Assembly (NCBI RefSeq): GCF_027943255.1
Contig: NC_072894.1
Location: 55,741,601 to 55,805,600, forward strand
Reading direction: 5' to 3'
DNA length: 64,000 bases
Origin: Anastrepha obliqua
Taxonomy: Eukaryota; Arthropoda; Insecta; Diptera; Tephritidae
The translations under genes were made by a program, and so were the position numbers. Under the pieces are notes generated by a model. It saw only the letters and a list, made by a program, of their open reading frames with translations. It searched no databases and was not told where the DNA came from. Below are positions 33,171 through 44,129 of this stretch, one piece after another (position 1 is the stretch's first letter; each line of letters begins with the position of its first letter).

Positions 33171-36100
33171 CACAATGGTTCTAAATCGACGAAAAGCGGA
33201 AACAATTCAATATCTTGCAAACGGATAGTCCGAATGAGCTGAAAATTGGTACACTGAAAATTCATAAAATGTCTAAGCTAAAACTAGAAAAAATTTTGGA
33301 AATTTTAAATAGTTTTGAAAAACTACGGAATTGAAAATAATATTTTACAAAAACTTGTCCTTTTTCTATTATGAATAAGAATAAAAACGGATTTCAAACT
33401 CGTAAAAATAAATTGTTAACCCTTCTAACTGCTTATTTGTCAGGGTTGAAGTGACCCAAAGGTCGTTTAATTGCTAAAAATAAATAAAACTCAATTGCAT
33501 TATTGTTTTTTATGTTTTAACTTATGTACTAAATCTAGTCGCAGTAGAAAAGTTTAAAGAAAATCATAATTTCAAAAATTAAGTTTAATTTCAAATGGTT
33601 TTAGTAAATATGGCGTTAATTAGCACTACTAATATTTTTTTGTTTTTGTGTTTTATTTTAAAAAGATTTTTTTATAAAGATAATAAAAAATCATTATGAA
33701 AAGTTATTATTATTCTTTAAGAAAAAAATGAATATTATTACTTTATTCGTTATTGTTAATATCGCGTAACAAGTTTTTTGCCTCATCACTTAAAATAAGA
33801 AATTTCTTTTTTGGAGTCGGTCTTAATTTGTTGATAAAAGGGTCAGATGATAGCAGCATCATGTGCATAACATCTTCATTTGTTGAAACCCTATCACACT
33901 TTCTTGTATGCAGATTCCGATAGCGTTTATAATCCTTGTTTCTACATTCTTGAGCTTCTTCAGAAAGCGCGCCAACAGAAAATGTACAGTTTTCAATTAT
34001 TTGCTTACCATGCAATAATACTTTATGTACTGATGATGGCATGTTATACCATCCATAGTTGGCGACTAACATTTTTGCAGTATCATATGCATAATTATCA
34101 AATTTACAACTATCCACCGGTTCTGTGCAGGTTATTGCTTCTAAAATCACGGCACATCTATTAATTATTTCTTCTTTAACACCTGTTATTTCAGAAGCTA
34201 ACGCAGGATTGGCAAAAAATCTCCTGGATGTGTTGCCATCATTGGTAGTTCCCTTACCTTGCTTTACCATATCTAATTTAAGTCCAGTTTTCTCCGCAAA
34301 TTCATTCTGAATTTGTGCTTTTCGCTTTTCTTTTATTGGACGCGTTTCGGCATTCGTTTTCCAGCACATTATTGGTAAGTTATATGCTATATGTAAAATG
34401 TATTCCATAAATTTGATACGCGCGTGTAAAGGAGACATACCAAATTTGATAGCTTCAGGATTTATAGGCCGAGCTTTAATTTTTTCTAAGCAATTCATTT
34501 GAGATGTGGTTGCGAGACATATGAAGCAAGAAGAAGATGCAGGAGTTTCGGTTACAGCTTGAGCCGTTTTGCCATCCAACATTGTAAAGAAAAACTCATG
34601 CCGAACTTTAAAAACTCGATTTCGTATATCAACAACTGAATCTTGTATTTGTGCGATTTCCGCATCTACTCTATTTTTTTCAGCTCGAATCTTTTCAGGG
34701 GTTTCCTTTGCGAATTGAAATTGGATACATCGACAATATCTCGTAGAAGAAGGACGTTCGTTTTTCCATACTACGTTGTTGTTTATTCGACAGGACAAAT
34801 TTAATGGCACTATTGATGTCATAAATAGATTAGAATCACATAACTCTTTATCACCAAGTTTTTGGCTGTATTCGCATTGTCCAGACGCACCATCACAACC
34901 CCATTTAGAATACATTATTAATGATTCATCGTCAATTTCAGCGATTTCATCCTCAGTCATCGAATGAAGCAGCGGCTTTGCTGTGTGGTCTATAAGTTCT
35001 TGTAAATCAATAGACGCTGAAGTATCCGTAATTGTCATGCTTTCAGGATAACACCTTTTCTTCGCATCCAAAATCTTACTATAAGGAGGAAGAATGTCGT
35101 GGCCCTCTTTTTTTAAACCTTGTCTCAAAACTTGGTATTGGTATTTCGACATTTCCGTTTGTATAAATATAGCAAGTGCTTTGTCAGCGTCGATATGGTG
35201 CATTTTTGGAGCCTTTGTGCGTGATTTAGCAGCACTTTTAATTTGCTCATCGGAATATAATGAACGAACTTGACTTATTTTATATCGTTTAGCACGCGTA
35301 CAGCAATTCTCAAACTTTTTTTGAGGTCTACCGACTCTTTTTGTAATTTTTTTTGAAACAGAAGCACACTCTACATCTAAATTGAAGTGAAAAACTCCTT
35401 CAAGCCAACTACTATACTTAGCTTCAAATTTGGCTTTTGTCCTGCTACAAGTATTCCATTTTTTATTGAAGTGTGGTAAAAATCGCTGTTTTATTTGAAA
35501 TAAAACTTTTTGAATTTGAGAATCGCTGACGTTAGGGTAAGTATTTTTAAAGAATAACTGTAATTTATCAAGATCGCGATTATTATCAATGATCTTTTTA
35601 TACAAAATTTTATAGGAAATCGAAAAAATTTTCCATTTCAATAAAGTAATTCAATAAATTCTAATTATTTAAATAAGTATACTCGTATAGAATCTACGGA
35701 ATGTTTGGTTTGTAAGAAGGAGCGAGTATTTTCCTGGTAAGTGCAGTATGTCAATGAACTTACACAAAAAAAGATGGCATCAAAGTAAATCCAACTGCAT
35801 TAATCAGAGACTGAACCCATTACAAAATGTTGTCTAAAAAGCTAAAAATTAATGTCAGGGTTGAAACTTTGATAAGATAGAAAATATTTATTCATTAACC
35901 AGTACACAATATACTTGTAAAACAAATTATTTAAATGAAATATGAAATTAAGCAAAATGCAATTAGAAGAATGTTTTCTTGCTAATTTCGAATAAAGGCA
36001 GCTAAATTATATTTGTCGAACTCTCCAAGATAACGCTGCGATTCGCCGGTGGCTACACTTTTTAATGACATTTATTTCAACTCCTTGACTTTATTCTCAA

Positions 36101-36729
36101 AAACATTTTTTTATTATTCCAAATGCTACTTCGACCAGTATTTGTATTTCATCAACAAGTGCTTTTACACAGTACATAACACAATTGATTTCATCAAGAT
36201 TTTGAGCTAATACGAACATTTAAAGACCTCAAACGGCCAAGGTGGCAGCTGGTGGCAGCTGATTTTACATCTATCTGATTGCGCAGAATGTACTTAATAC
36301 TAAAATATAGTACTCAGCTTGGAGAAGAGTGGAGCTTTTTTTATAGACCTCCTAATCGCATACTCTTTTACATATTTTCTTTCGATTAACTGATTTATGT
36401 TCTACTAAGGCCATGATAACTGGAGGAACGATATTATATATTCTATCTAAGGTACTATCCATACCTAATATAAAAATCATAAAAGATTTTAAATATTGTT
36501 CATCCAGCTAAGGAACTTATTAATCAACCTTTTATGAAAAATATTCAGAAAAACCTGCTGCCAGCAATAGTACAACTTTGGCGATTTTTCCTGCGCAGCA
36601 CATATCATATAAATAAATGAATTTCTTTTTTTCAGAAACCTCATTAAATTAGCTATTCAGAAAAAATTTTTTAAAATATTTTTGCTAATTTTCATCATTT
36701 GGAACTTTTTCCGCCCAGAAACCACTGTG
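33171..36729 (-). mobile_element. Transib transposon, complete with TSD
   Basis: A 3559-bp element. Its low-coordinate end starts CACAATGGTTCTAAATCGAC (33171) and its high-coordinate end, read as the complement, starts CACAGTGGTTTCTGGGCGG (36729). Both begin CACARTGG, the Transib end signature that matches the RSS heptamer CACAGTG used by RAG1. CGGCG is directly repeated on the two sides (33166-33170, 36730-36734), the 5-bp GC-rich duplication characteristic of Transib. One large minus-strand transposase gene occupies 33743-35641. About 570 bp of AT-rich DNA follows the gene and ~1.1 kb precedes it. Confidence 0.95.
33743..35641 (-). CDS. Transib transposase (RAG1-like core)
   Basis: Encodes a DDE recombinase homologous to the RAG1 core; expected to cut at CACA(G/A)TG ends in the nucleus and reinsert the element at 5-bp GC-rich targets. 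632 codons are open. Recognised by eye from residue ~240: WGCDGASGQCEYSQ (catalytic D250, RAG1 D600), FFTMLDGKTAQAV (D356, RAG1 D708), SCFICLATT (C372/C375, RAG1 C727/C730), MSPLHARIKFMEYILHIAYN, TNDGNTSRRFFANP, MPSSVHKVLLHGKQII (H539/H544, RAG1 H937/H942), LSEEAQECRNKDYKRYR (E565, RAG1 E962) and TNEDVMHMMLLSSDPFIN. The D-D spacing of 106 is close to the 108 of RAG1. Residues 1-150 are Lys-rich and probably DNA-binding. The frame opens without ATG (TTG at 35641; stop at 35651-35653). An ATG at 35634-35636 is one base out of frame across the A6 run 35623-35628, so there is a one-base indel here or a missing 5' exon. No in-frame stop. Confidence 0.93.
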   Translation of the reverse strand: MKWKIFSISYKILYKKIIDNNRDLDKLQLFFKNTYPNVSDSQIQKVLFQIKQRFLPHFNKKWNTCSRTKAKFEAKYSSWLEGVFHFNLDVECASVSKKITKRVGRPQKKFENCCTRAKRYKISQVRSLYSDEQIKSAAKSRTKAPKMHHIDADKALAIFIQTEMSKYQYQVLRQGLKKEGHDILPPYSKILDAKKRCYPESMTITDTSASIDLQELIDHTAKPLLHSMTEDEIAEIDDESLIMYSKWGCDGASGQCEYSQKLGDKELCDSNLFMTSIVPLNLSCRINNNVVWKNERPSSTRYCRCIQFQFAKETPEKIRAEKNRVDAEIAQIQDSVVDIRNRVFKVRHEFFFTMLDGKTAQAVTETPASSSCFICLATTSQMNCLEKIKARPINPEAIKFGMSPLHARIKFMEYILHIAYNLPIMCWKTNAETRPIKEKRKAQIQNEFAEKTGLKLDMVKQGKGTTNDGNTSRRFFANPALASEITGVKEEIINRCAVILEAITCTEPVDSCKFDNYAYDTAKMLVANYGWYNMPSSVHKVLLHGKQIIENCTFSVGALSEEAQECRNKDYKRYRNLHTRKCDRVSTNEDVMHMMLLSSDPFINKLRPTPKKKFLILSDEAKNLLRDINNNE

Positions 36730-37102
36730 CGGCGCAGCTGACTATTTTTTTTATTCTACTATATGTCAACAATACACAAAAAAAATTCAGCCGGTATTAA
36801 ATGAGTTGTTAAAAATTTTTTTTCGACACGTTTCGCAGCATCCTACGCACGTACCCACGTACTACTGGACCAGCTGACGGTTGGTTTCGTCATCCATTGG
36901 ATGGCGTCTGCCTTCAGTATTAAAATCAGTCGGCATGAAATGATCAGGTCAAAATGACCCCTGGCTCCCGGACTAAAAGCTGGTAACTCTTTTTTACAAA
37001 ACATATGTATGTTCTAATATACCGTTACTTAAATTTTACTATTATAGTTTTGTGTGCAAGATCAGTGAAAATTGGTGCGTTGTGTAAGATTTTTTGTCGC
37101 AA

Positions 37103-37620
37103 TGAGTCCAAAAGGAAAGGAAACTACAGAATCACGGCGTAAAATAAGAATGTATTTGCATAAAAAAGAAAGTCGGATAATGGATTGAAGCCATTTATCC
37201 ATTCGCACCATTGTTAACCTCTTCAAAGGACAAATCAGTTTATTTAAACATTTTGAAAGAAAATCTCAAAAAAAGTACCGATCAGTTGAATCTACCAAAC
37301 TCCTTCACATTTCAGCATGACAATGACCCTAAGCATACGGCGCACGATGTAAAGATGCGGCTTGCTTATCACACGGTACATGTTCTGCCGCACCCCCCAC
37401 AGTCTCCGGACCTCAATCCTATTGAGGATTTGTGGGAAAAATTGGAACGATGAATCAGAAAATGTGCGATTTCCGCGAAGCCTGAATTGAAAGCAGCATT
37501 AAAAGACGAATGGCTTAATATTCGCAAACAATTTACGAAAAAATAGTGCACTCAATGCCGAATATATTGAAAGCCTTATTAAAACAAAAAGCCCTTCCAA
37601 CAGAGTACTAACTTTTAAGT
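37103..37620 (+). mobile_element. Tc1-like transposase, internally deleted
   Basis: ATG 37103 opens SPKGKETTESRRKIRMYLHK, a Tc1-like N-terminus, which stops after ~27 codons. Then the C-terminal third follows (37211-37453): YLNILKENLKKSTDQLNLPN, FTFQHDNDPKHTA (second Asp), PPQSPDLNPIEDLWEKLER (third acidic residue, the Glu of D34E-type Tc1), stop at 37451-37453, then further frame remnants AISAKPELKAALKDEWLNI. The middle of the gene with the first catalytic Asp is deleted. Confidence 0.8.
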
Positions 37621-37780
37621 ATATCTTTAAATTTTAAACATATAAAAGAACTGGCCTATACTTTGGCCCAACAAATATTATTGTACTTTTACTTTTACTT
37701 TTCTTTTTATTTATAGTTCAAGCACTGTGAATTTTCTAAAATTAAAACTTGATTTTTAACTAAAATGTATGGGTTGCAGT

Positions 37781-38140
37781 GCAGCCATAAAAGGCGTTCG
37801 AAGAAGAATTCGCAGAAATCTCCTACTATCGCTCAACTGATCATCTTTTGACAACGCGCTCGAAGGAAATTAGACTCGACAGATGCAAGCAGCTTCTTCG
37901 GCGGCACGCGGTCAACGGCAATGAAAATATTCTTTTCACAGATGAGAAAAATTTCACTGTTGAAGAAGTTTTTCATAAGCAGAACAACAAAATCTATGCT
38001 AAAACTGCTAAAGACGCAAACAAATTTTGATTCCAGGGTTCAGTGTGGCCACCATCCAGCCTCCGTAATGGTTTGGTGGGGAATGTCTTGTAAAGGCATT
38101 ACATCTTTTCTTTTCCGCAAAAGAGGCGGATGTCTTACCT
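37781..38140 (+). mobile_element. Tc1/mariner transposase fragment (TDEKNF type)
   Basis: A helix-turn-helix remnant GVRRRIRRNLLLSLN (~37795) is followed by TTRSKEIRLDRCKQLLRRHA, NILFTDEKNFTVEEVFHKQN (first catalytic Asp) and AKDANKF-stop. After a frameshift comes VQCGHHPASVMVWWGMSCKG and ITSFLFRKRGG. Homology stops near 38140, before the second catalytic block. The F-T/S-D-E-K-N-F motif resembles the DD37D copies elsewhere in the window, but the spacing cannot be measured. Confidence 0.75.
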
Positions 38141-40055
38141 CAATAGCTTCTGTTGCTAACTCCACCGCGCATTTGTTAGCATCCACTGTTGATTGGATGA
38201 AATACCTTTATCTTCTGCGAAAGATGATAGCTTGCGCAGATAATTCGCTCTACAATTTTTCCCCTTGTATCTAGTAAGACGTGGCTCAGTAAGATGTAGG
38301 CTCTTTGTTTCAATTTCTTTGTTTCGTTTTCGAATCTTTGAGGAAAAATAGTCGTTACGATTTTGCGCAATCTTAATAGCCAAGTAAATTGGGGTGCTCG
38401 TACGCTTTTTGTACTGGACGATACCTTCCGGTGCCCGAGAGATTGATATCAGCTGCTTCGCAAATGCTCTCAAAACTTTCTTGTTTGTTGGTCTAGCGCG
38501 GATGTAGCTTGATGTTCCCGTTTCACCAATAGCACGGAGATATATGTTTACACATTACTTGCCTGGGCATGGAAGCATCGCAAGCTTCTTGTAATCCTTC
38601 TTCGTAGAGTTTCGTTCTATTATCGGCGGGATCAGCTGTGAATTGAAACTGCTCAATCATGAGCTGAAGGGCTTCACCTCCTGCCACTTTCCGCACCTTC
38701 CATGCAAATGGTATTGTTAATGATGCCGAACGTTGTTAATTGGTCTGTTCGCAGTTTGCAACCGTAATAGAAGACTCAGACATTAAGGTGAAAAAGCTAC
38801 TAAAGGAAAAAAAATCCGAGGTAAAAAACACTATCTTCGCACGCGGAGCAGCTGCGCAGGATTTCATAGAAAGGGCTGTTTCGTCCTTTGCGAAGTCATA
38901 TCTAATGGTGATTCAATAGAAGAAGGGAAACGGAGCATGGGTCGGTTTTTGGAGTGGTGAGCCGAAAGGTAAGTCCCGCACTTTTCGGCTTTCAATGCTT
39001 TGCGCTACTGCTATAACAAAAAACTAGAATGTAACGCATGCATGCACACGTGCAAGTGTATATTTGTAAGGATGTATGTATGCACATATACTCATATGAG
39101 TACAAGCAAACAGCGGAATATTTGCAAAAAGTTAAAAGGAAACAAATAAACGATGTCAAAAGGTCATGAAACCCACAATCGCGCGAGCGTGAGAATGGCC
39201 CTCAAAATGCTGCAGAGTTTTTCTTTAAGAACTCAAGAATTGCAGCGTTTTGTTTACTGTAAGCGTGACAGGCCTGCGGGTGGCAACGCCAATCTGGTAT
39301 ATCTGTTGTTTCGTGCACGATTAACATTTTTTTTTATACATTCTGTATTCTTGAATACTAGCAAAATTTACTAACTAAGTACTGCGTTTTCATTAAAACT
39401 TGTATGTGAGTGCCCCTTTATTGTACATATGACTGTATATATACAAATTTAAATACCTGACTCGTGTACCACTTAATTTGTGTACACATTTTTATGCTTA
39501 CGAGTACTCTATTGTATGTTAGTCATAGCACTGCTGTTAGTTTACAATTTTAACTCTCTGCAGGAGAGAAGTTTTACATTTCATGAAATCTCATTTTCTT
39601 GTGGTCACGCATAAATATAACACAGAAATCGCTTAAGGTCCAGTAAGAGGTGCGAAAGGGTTGTTATACTGTAATATTAAGTCTAGAGTAGTTTCAATAC
39701 TAATATTTTTGCCTTACGGCGTGGATTAAACTAAACAGAGTGTTCCGATAAACTCTATTCAACGAAGAGAAAATGTCATCTGTAGTCCCCATTTTTCAAT
39801 GGCTTTTTGTAATTAACCGTATTCTCACAGGACGCATTTCGTGAAAGTCATCAGAAAACGTGAACTGGTATTGCAAGATGGTCACATATCGTAAAAGTAA
39901 CGGTAATGGTTGTACGGGTTAGGCTAAGGCCTTTATGCTCTGTGACCAGATTGATCTATTGTGCGCCTCTAATTACTTAATTATAATTATTTAGTATACC
40001 GAGGAATCGAACCAGCTACTTAAGAGGGAGCAATTGTAGGTCTTCCTCCTCTAGT
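38141..40055. other. spacer, no recognised gene
   Basis: Holds a 105-codon Lys/Arg-rich minus-strand open frame (38156-38473) and a Lys-rich plus stretch near 38770-38930, neither recognised. Acatatgtatg simple sequence near 39060-39100. Confidence 0.35.
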
Positions 40056-40059
40056 AGGT

Positions 40060-40985
40060 TAGGTTGGTATTTTTGCCCAGGGAATGAGCACACTTGGTCG
40101 AAGAAAAATGGATTCGTCCTTTGTGATACCATTATGAAGGAGGTGAGGGGAAAGAGAAATACTGATAGGATACAGGGAGAGGGCGGGGAGAGGTGGTGTT
40201 GGGATGGTTCGGAGCGTGTGGATTACGAACGATGACTATGCTGCGTTTGCGTCAACCGCTTGGTGCTGCTGATGAAATTCATCAGATTTTTAATATAAGC
40301 GCCAGCTATATCAGCATGCGTAGCAAAGAAGTAAGAGCCAAGATGTCTGGATCTTCGCTCCGCCAGAGCAGGGTAGCTAAGGAGAAGGTGCTAAAAATGA
40401 TTCCACCTCATCCTCCATACATCCAGCGCAAAAAGGACTCGAGGTGATTCCAAGTCTCACACCCTGCATTCCTCGCGCATAGTGACCTGTGAGAGAACCC
40501 ACGAGATTCGAGAGCTGATATTTTGCCAACCTCAGAAGCTTGCCCGTGCGCCTCCGATACACACGTGGCCAGAAGAATTTCGCGACCTTACAAGTTTGTG
40601 TACTTGCCCAATGCCCGCTGAGGATGCCCATCCTAGGAGCAGACCGTAATTAGTCAGGGGGATCCGAATTATCTTCCATCGCGGGGAAATCGCCTCCCAT
40701 GTCCCTTGTCTGGCCAGCTCATCCGCCTCACAGTTTCCCGCAATGTCGCTGTGACTTATGTCAAAGAATTCGGACGCAGTCGAAAGTGACATCAAACATT
40801 CCTTGATCAGTTTCGAATGCACCGTCGCTGACTTGAGGGCCCTTATTGCCGCTTGCCTCCTTGATTGCGGCTACCTCTGCCTGGAACACACTGCAGTGGT
40901 CCGGTAACCTGAATTTGAGTCTGATGGGGAGCGCCTCGCAAGACTCCTCCGCCAACCTTTCCTTCCAACTTCGATCCATCCGTTA
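40060..40985 (-). mobile_element. LINE RNase H, zinc-knuckle tail and 3' end
   Basis: In minus-strand order: CSVFQAEVAAIKEASGNKG (RNase H Glu, 40761-40979), EFFDISHSDIAGNCEADELA (last Asp, 40532-40822), VAKFFWPRVYRRRTGKLLRL, KYQLSNLVGSLTGHYARGMQ and ITSSPFCAGCMEDEVESF (Cys pair; 40377-40631). Downstream non-coding sequence ends near 40060 with CCAACCTAACCTA, the common 3' end type here. Frameshifts between blocks; inactive. Confidence 0.8.
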
Positions 40986-41059
40986 ACAAGTTCACCAGGC
41001 CGTGTCACCACCAAGTGTATCTCCCCGTTCACTCTTCCTACTAGTAGATACGAGCCCAG

Positions 41060-41870
41060 GATTCAGTGTCTCCTGTGGCCTAATGCCTGTTGGTGATTAA
41101 GTGTTCCATAGCCTCCTCTTCATCACAGCAGAACCTGCATAATCTCGTACTAGATAATCCTATTGTGTTAAAGTATTTATTACGAGCAAAGTGACCTGTA
41201 AATGCTCCACAGAGTAATCTGAGGCTCCTTTAATATAGGCTTAGAGCAGATTTTGCTCTGTTGGCACTGAAGTTCAAAAACTTTTTGGCGTTATTAAGGC
41301 CCCACTATTTCTGGGTTGTGCATACTGCATGTTGAACCCTGTTCAAGATATTGAGGTGTCCAGTAAGATCTCCTGATTTAAGTCTTTCTTTTATATGAAA
41401 AGAGAGTGCGTGCATAGTAGCTTCCTCTTGTATTACTAAATGTGGCGGTGGTAAATTTAAAAGCGCTTCCATGCTGGCAGTTGGGGTAGTTCTCATGGCC
41501 CCAGTTATGCTTAGGTATACCAGCCTTTGTAGTTTACACGTTTTTAATAGAGCAGTAGTTTGATTTGTTTTAACTCATCATACCAAAGCCCCATATAGTG
41601 CAATAGGTCTTACCATTTGGGTGTAAATTCAGAAAGACATTTTAGGGTTCAGACCCCGGGATTTGCACAAGAGTTGTTTTGTTGTCCAACGGTTTTTCGT
41701 TGCCTTTTTTATTACTTAGTTGAGGTGGGTGTCCTAAGATAAGTCCTAGATATTTAACCTCTTCCTTTAGAGGTATGTCTATTTCATTTATTCCCAGGGT
41801 GGGTATATTTCTTGGTAAAAGGGGTAATAGTGGTTTTGGAAGGTTAAAGTAAGCTATGCTTGGGCTTCAC
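41060..41870 (-). mobile_element. LINE fragment: RT thumb/connection and Cys tail
   Basis: In minus-strand order: EIDIPLKEEVKYLGLIL (~41780, RT C-terminal block), KTYCTIWGFGMM (~41600), LQRLVYLSITGAMRTTPTAS, MEALLNLPPPHLVIQEEATM, KSGDLTGHLNILNRVQ (41305-41496), then GAFTGHFARNKYFNTIGLSS, TRLCRFCCDEEEAMEHLIT (~41100-41230, Cys motif). The RNase H between connection and Cys tail is deleted. A separate copy from 40060-40985. Confidence 0.75.
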
Positions 41871-41959
41871 ATTCAATATCGCGTGAACATTTATTTTGTC
41901 GTAAAAAATATTTATTCGCTTTAGGAGTCGCATCATTTGAGATTTCCTTAAATTGTTAT

Positions 41960-42425
41960 ATAATCACAAGCACATTGTAGGAAACCGCTTGGCTGATAAG
42001 CGGGAAAGACTGCGGATCTGCGAGGACGTATTCCCGTATAAGTATAGGATTGGAGTTCTCTTGGCTACCTATGGTCTGAACTTGAATAAATAGCCTTTCT
42101 ATCAAGTCGGCGAGCACTGAACAAAGAATATGGACTTGTAAGGTTGCGAGATCTTTCGGACCATGCACACATCGTCTTCAAGGGAACTCCTGAGGCTAAC
42201 AAAGTCTCAACTCTCCATTATGGGGAGTGCACTACCCGGAAATTTTCCAATAGGCAACTCTGAGTCACTTCGTGAGTCACTTGAGGATGAGGAGGAATCA
42301 TTTGAATACTGCCCTAATTTTGCGAGGCTAAGATGCATGCATTTTTTATCGGATTTTTTTACTGCTACTCTACGGAAATATCAAGCTTTTATATTAGCCG
42401 CAGGTTGAATTTCGTCTTCAGCGCC
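41960..42425 (+). mobile_element. LINE RNase H end and Cys tail, plus-strand copy
   Basis: The plus strand reads HIVGNRLADKRE (RNase H end, ~41975), VLLATYGLNLNK, then from 42163 SSRELLRLTKSQLSIMGSAL, PGNFPIGNSESLRES, LEDEEESFEYCPNFARLRCM, HFLSDFF. This is the post-RNase H tail of a LINE ORF2; the paired Cys are lost. Inactive. Confidence 0.7.
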
Positions 42426-42785
42426 AAGCGGTTACCATAGCCGTAATTGATCAACTTGTTGATTTGCTCTTACCTATCTTTATTGCTTCCCATCTTTCCC
42501 TTCATTGACACCACAATTAACCCATTTAGGGTTCACCCACAGTTTAGGCACAGCCCCATCGGGGGGTCGATTGGACTATTCAAAAGGTTGGGCTGGCTTA
42601 AGGGCATATAGGGAAAAGCCTGAATATGTCTTTGCTTTGTGTATGTGCACCACTGCGTTAACTGTTTTTTAAGAGCTGCCTGTCTAGCGGAATATAATCT
42701 ATATAAAGAGATAAGGGATTTATGGCGCTCACATACAGTTGCGTAGTAACATTAAAATTTTCTGCAAAAAATTAGTAAATAGTCA
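42426..42785. other. spacer, no gene seen
   Basis: No feature recognised. Confidence 0.4.
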
Positions 42786-42789
42786 ACAA

Positions 42790-42990
42790 TTTTTATACGC
42801 GCGTACTTGTGCCCAAGGGTGTTTCAATTTTGTTCACACAACAGTTGTACAAGGTGGCACAAAATTAATCATCCATTTTTTTTTTTTAATAAATATCGAG
42901 GTGGATATAGACATATATGTATATCGAAAATGAGAGAGAACTCAAAATCATGAGAGGAGTCGATTTATTCATGTCCGTCCGACATGTCGT
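42790..42990 (+). repeat. dispersed hairpin repeat, decayed copy
   Basis: ATACGCGCGTACTTGTGCCC, AAGGGTGTTTCAATTTTGTT and CACACAACAG parallel the 9186-9383 repeat position by position (TATACCCGCGCTCATTTTTG, CACTAGGGTATTATAATTTT). It is followed by GAGAGGAGTCGATTTATTCA and ATGTCCGTCCGACATG. The hairpin stem is largely mutated. Confidence 0.5.
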
Positions 42991-44125
42991 TTTCAAAAAA
43001 GAAAAAAACTCGATATCTCTGAAACAAGTAATGTACCCAATGAAATATGTGAATACAACACAAGTTAAATTAAAAAAAATGGACGGCGCCACGCCAACTT
43101 TTGTACAAATGCGAGTAAATCGTCAAATGACTTAAAGGGACCCGCTGGTCTAGAAATTTTAAATATTGATTTTTTTCCCGATATTTCGAAAGTATAGCAT
43201 CTTAGGAATATACTGTGGAGTGTTCATTCGGAAATTCCAAATATTATAGCTACTACAGTCCATTAACTAGGTAGAGAGTGGTTCGTGCTCCTGTACCGTA
43301 AACTTTAAACTCATTTATCTCGAAAGGACCATTTTCGGCCTGGTTTTGCCGCAAAAAAAAACTATTCAACCGAATGGTGTGAAATTTTAAATATGTTGTT
43401 CACAACATCAATGGCTATCGTCCGTACTACTAGAACCATATTATTATTTCAATTATTTCGTTTTTTTTTATTAAAAAACTGAAAAAACCAATTTTTAGAG
43501 TATCAAATTCAAAACCGCGCCATTTTGTCAATTTTTTTTATTTTATTCTAGTAGCGGAACATAGCCACAGTCATACTGATCAATATTTTTTTTGGTTTTT
43601 AGCCATTTTTAAAATTATTGACATTGAAACAATTCTTTTTTCATTTTTGTATGTAAAATAAAAAGCCTGACAATTTGAAATATTTTTTTTATTTTTTTAG
43701 TGTAAAAAAAATTCCGGAAAATACCCTAAATTTTCGAGCTCCGGGACCGGGACCTTTCAAGGGGTTATATACAGTTAGAAGGCCGAGAAAAAGCGAATTT
43801 TCCAGATTTTTTTCTGAGAAGTCTTTTAAATTTATTGATCCAAAAAAAATTTTAAAATTTGAGACTAATCGGTTTAGCCGTTTTAGAGTAATGTTGGTCA
43901 CCGACTTTGAACACACTATTTTGAGAAAAACGTTTAATGTTTGAAAAGCACTTCCAAGCACTTTGAAACGCCTTTTCAAATTTGCGTGTAACTTCGAAAA
44001 TGTTCAACGGAACTATATTAAATTTTCTGTGTGTATTCTTAACAAGAATATTATCGAGCTCGGATAAAAAGCAAGCCCAGTTTTTTTTATATTAAGACTA
44101 AATTACCTTACATCGCTTTGATGTA
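42991..44125. other. AT-rich non-coding tract, unexplained
   Basis: T- and A-homopolymer-rich. Phrases such as CTCGATATCTCTGAAACAAG and TTATCTCGAAAGGACCATTT look like decayed repeat DNA. The 89-96 codon overlapping frames at 43675-43979 are complementary shadows of each other with no family match. Confidence 0.4.
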
Positions 44126-44129
44126 GATA

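Larger units (their letters stand above)
32754..36975. mobile_element. palindromic (long-TIR) element hosting the Transib
   Basis: TAGTCCGGGAGCCAGGGGTC at 32754 is found again as its exact complement ending at 36975. Pairing continues imperfectly through the arms, e.g. ACGTCAGCTGG, CGAAACGTATCGAAAAAAA (left) with CGAAACGTGTCGAAAAAAA (right, complement), ATACCGGCTGA, GTATTGTTG and TAGTAGAATAAAAAAAATAG. Left arm about 32754-32985, right arm about 36735-36975. Removing the Transib and one CGGCG leaves a ~0.66-kb non-coding foldback/MITE-like element. No target duplication was found at its outer edges. Confidence 0.75.

Noticed and set aside
36240..36261. Tandem GGTGGCAGCT pair
   Set aside because: Two copies of ten bases inside the Transib 5' region; too short to interpret.
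38156..38473. 105-codon Lys/Arg-rich minus-strand frame
   Set aside because: Overlapped by another frame in a different phase and not recognisable as gag or any other family.
43675..43979. Overlapping 89- and 96-codon open frames on opposite strands
   Set aside because: They mirror each other over AT-rich repeat-like DNA; neither resembles a protein family.
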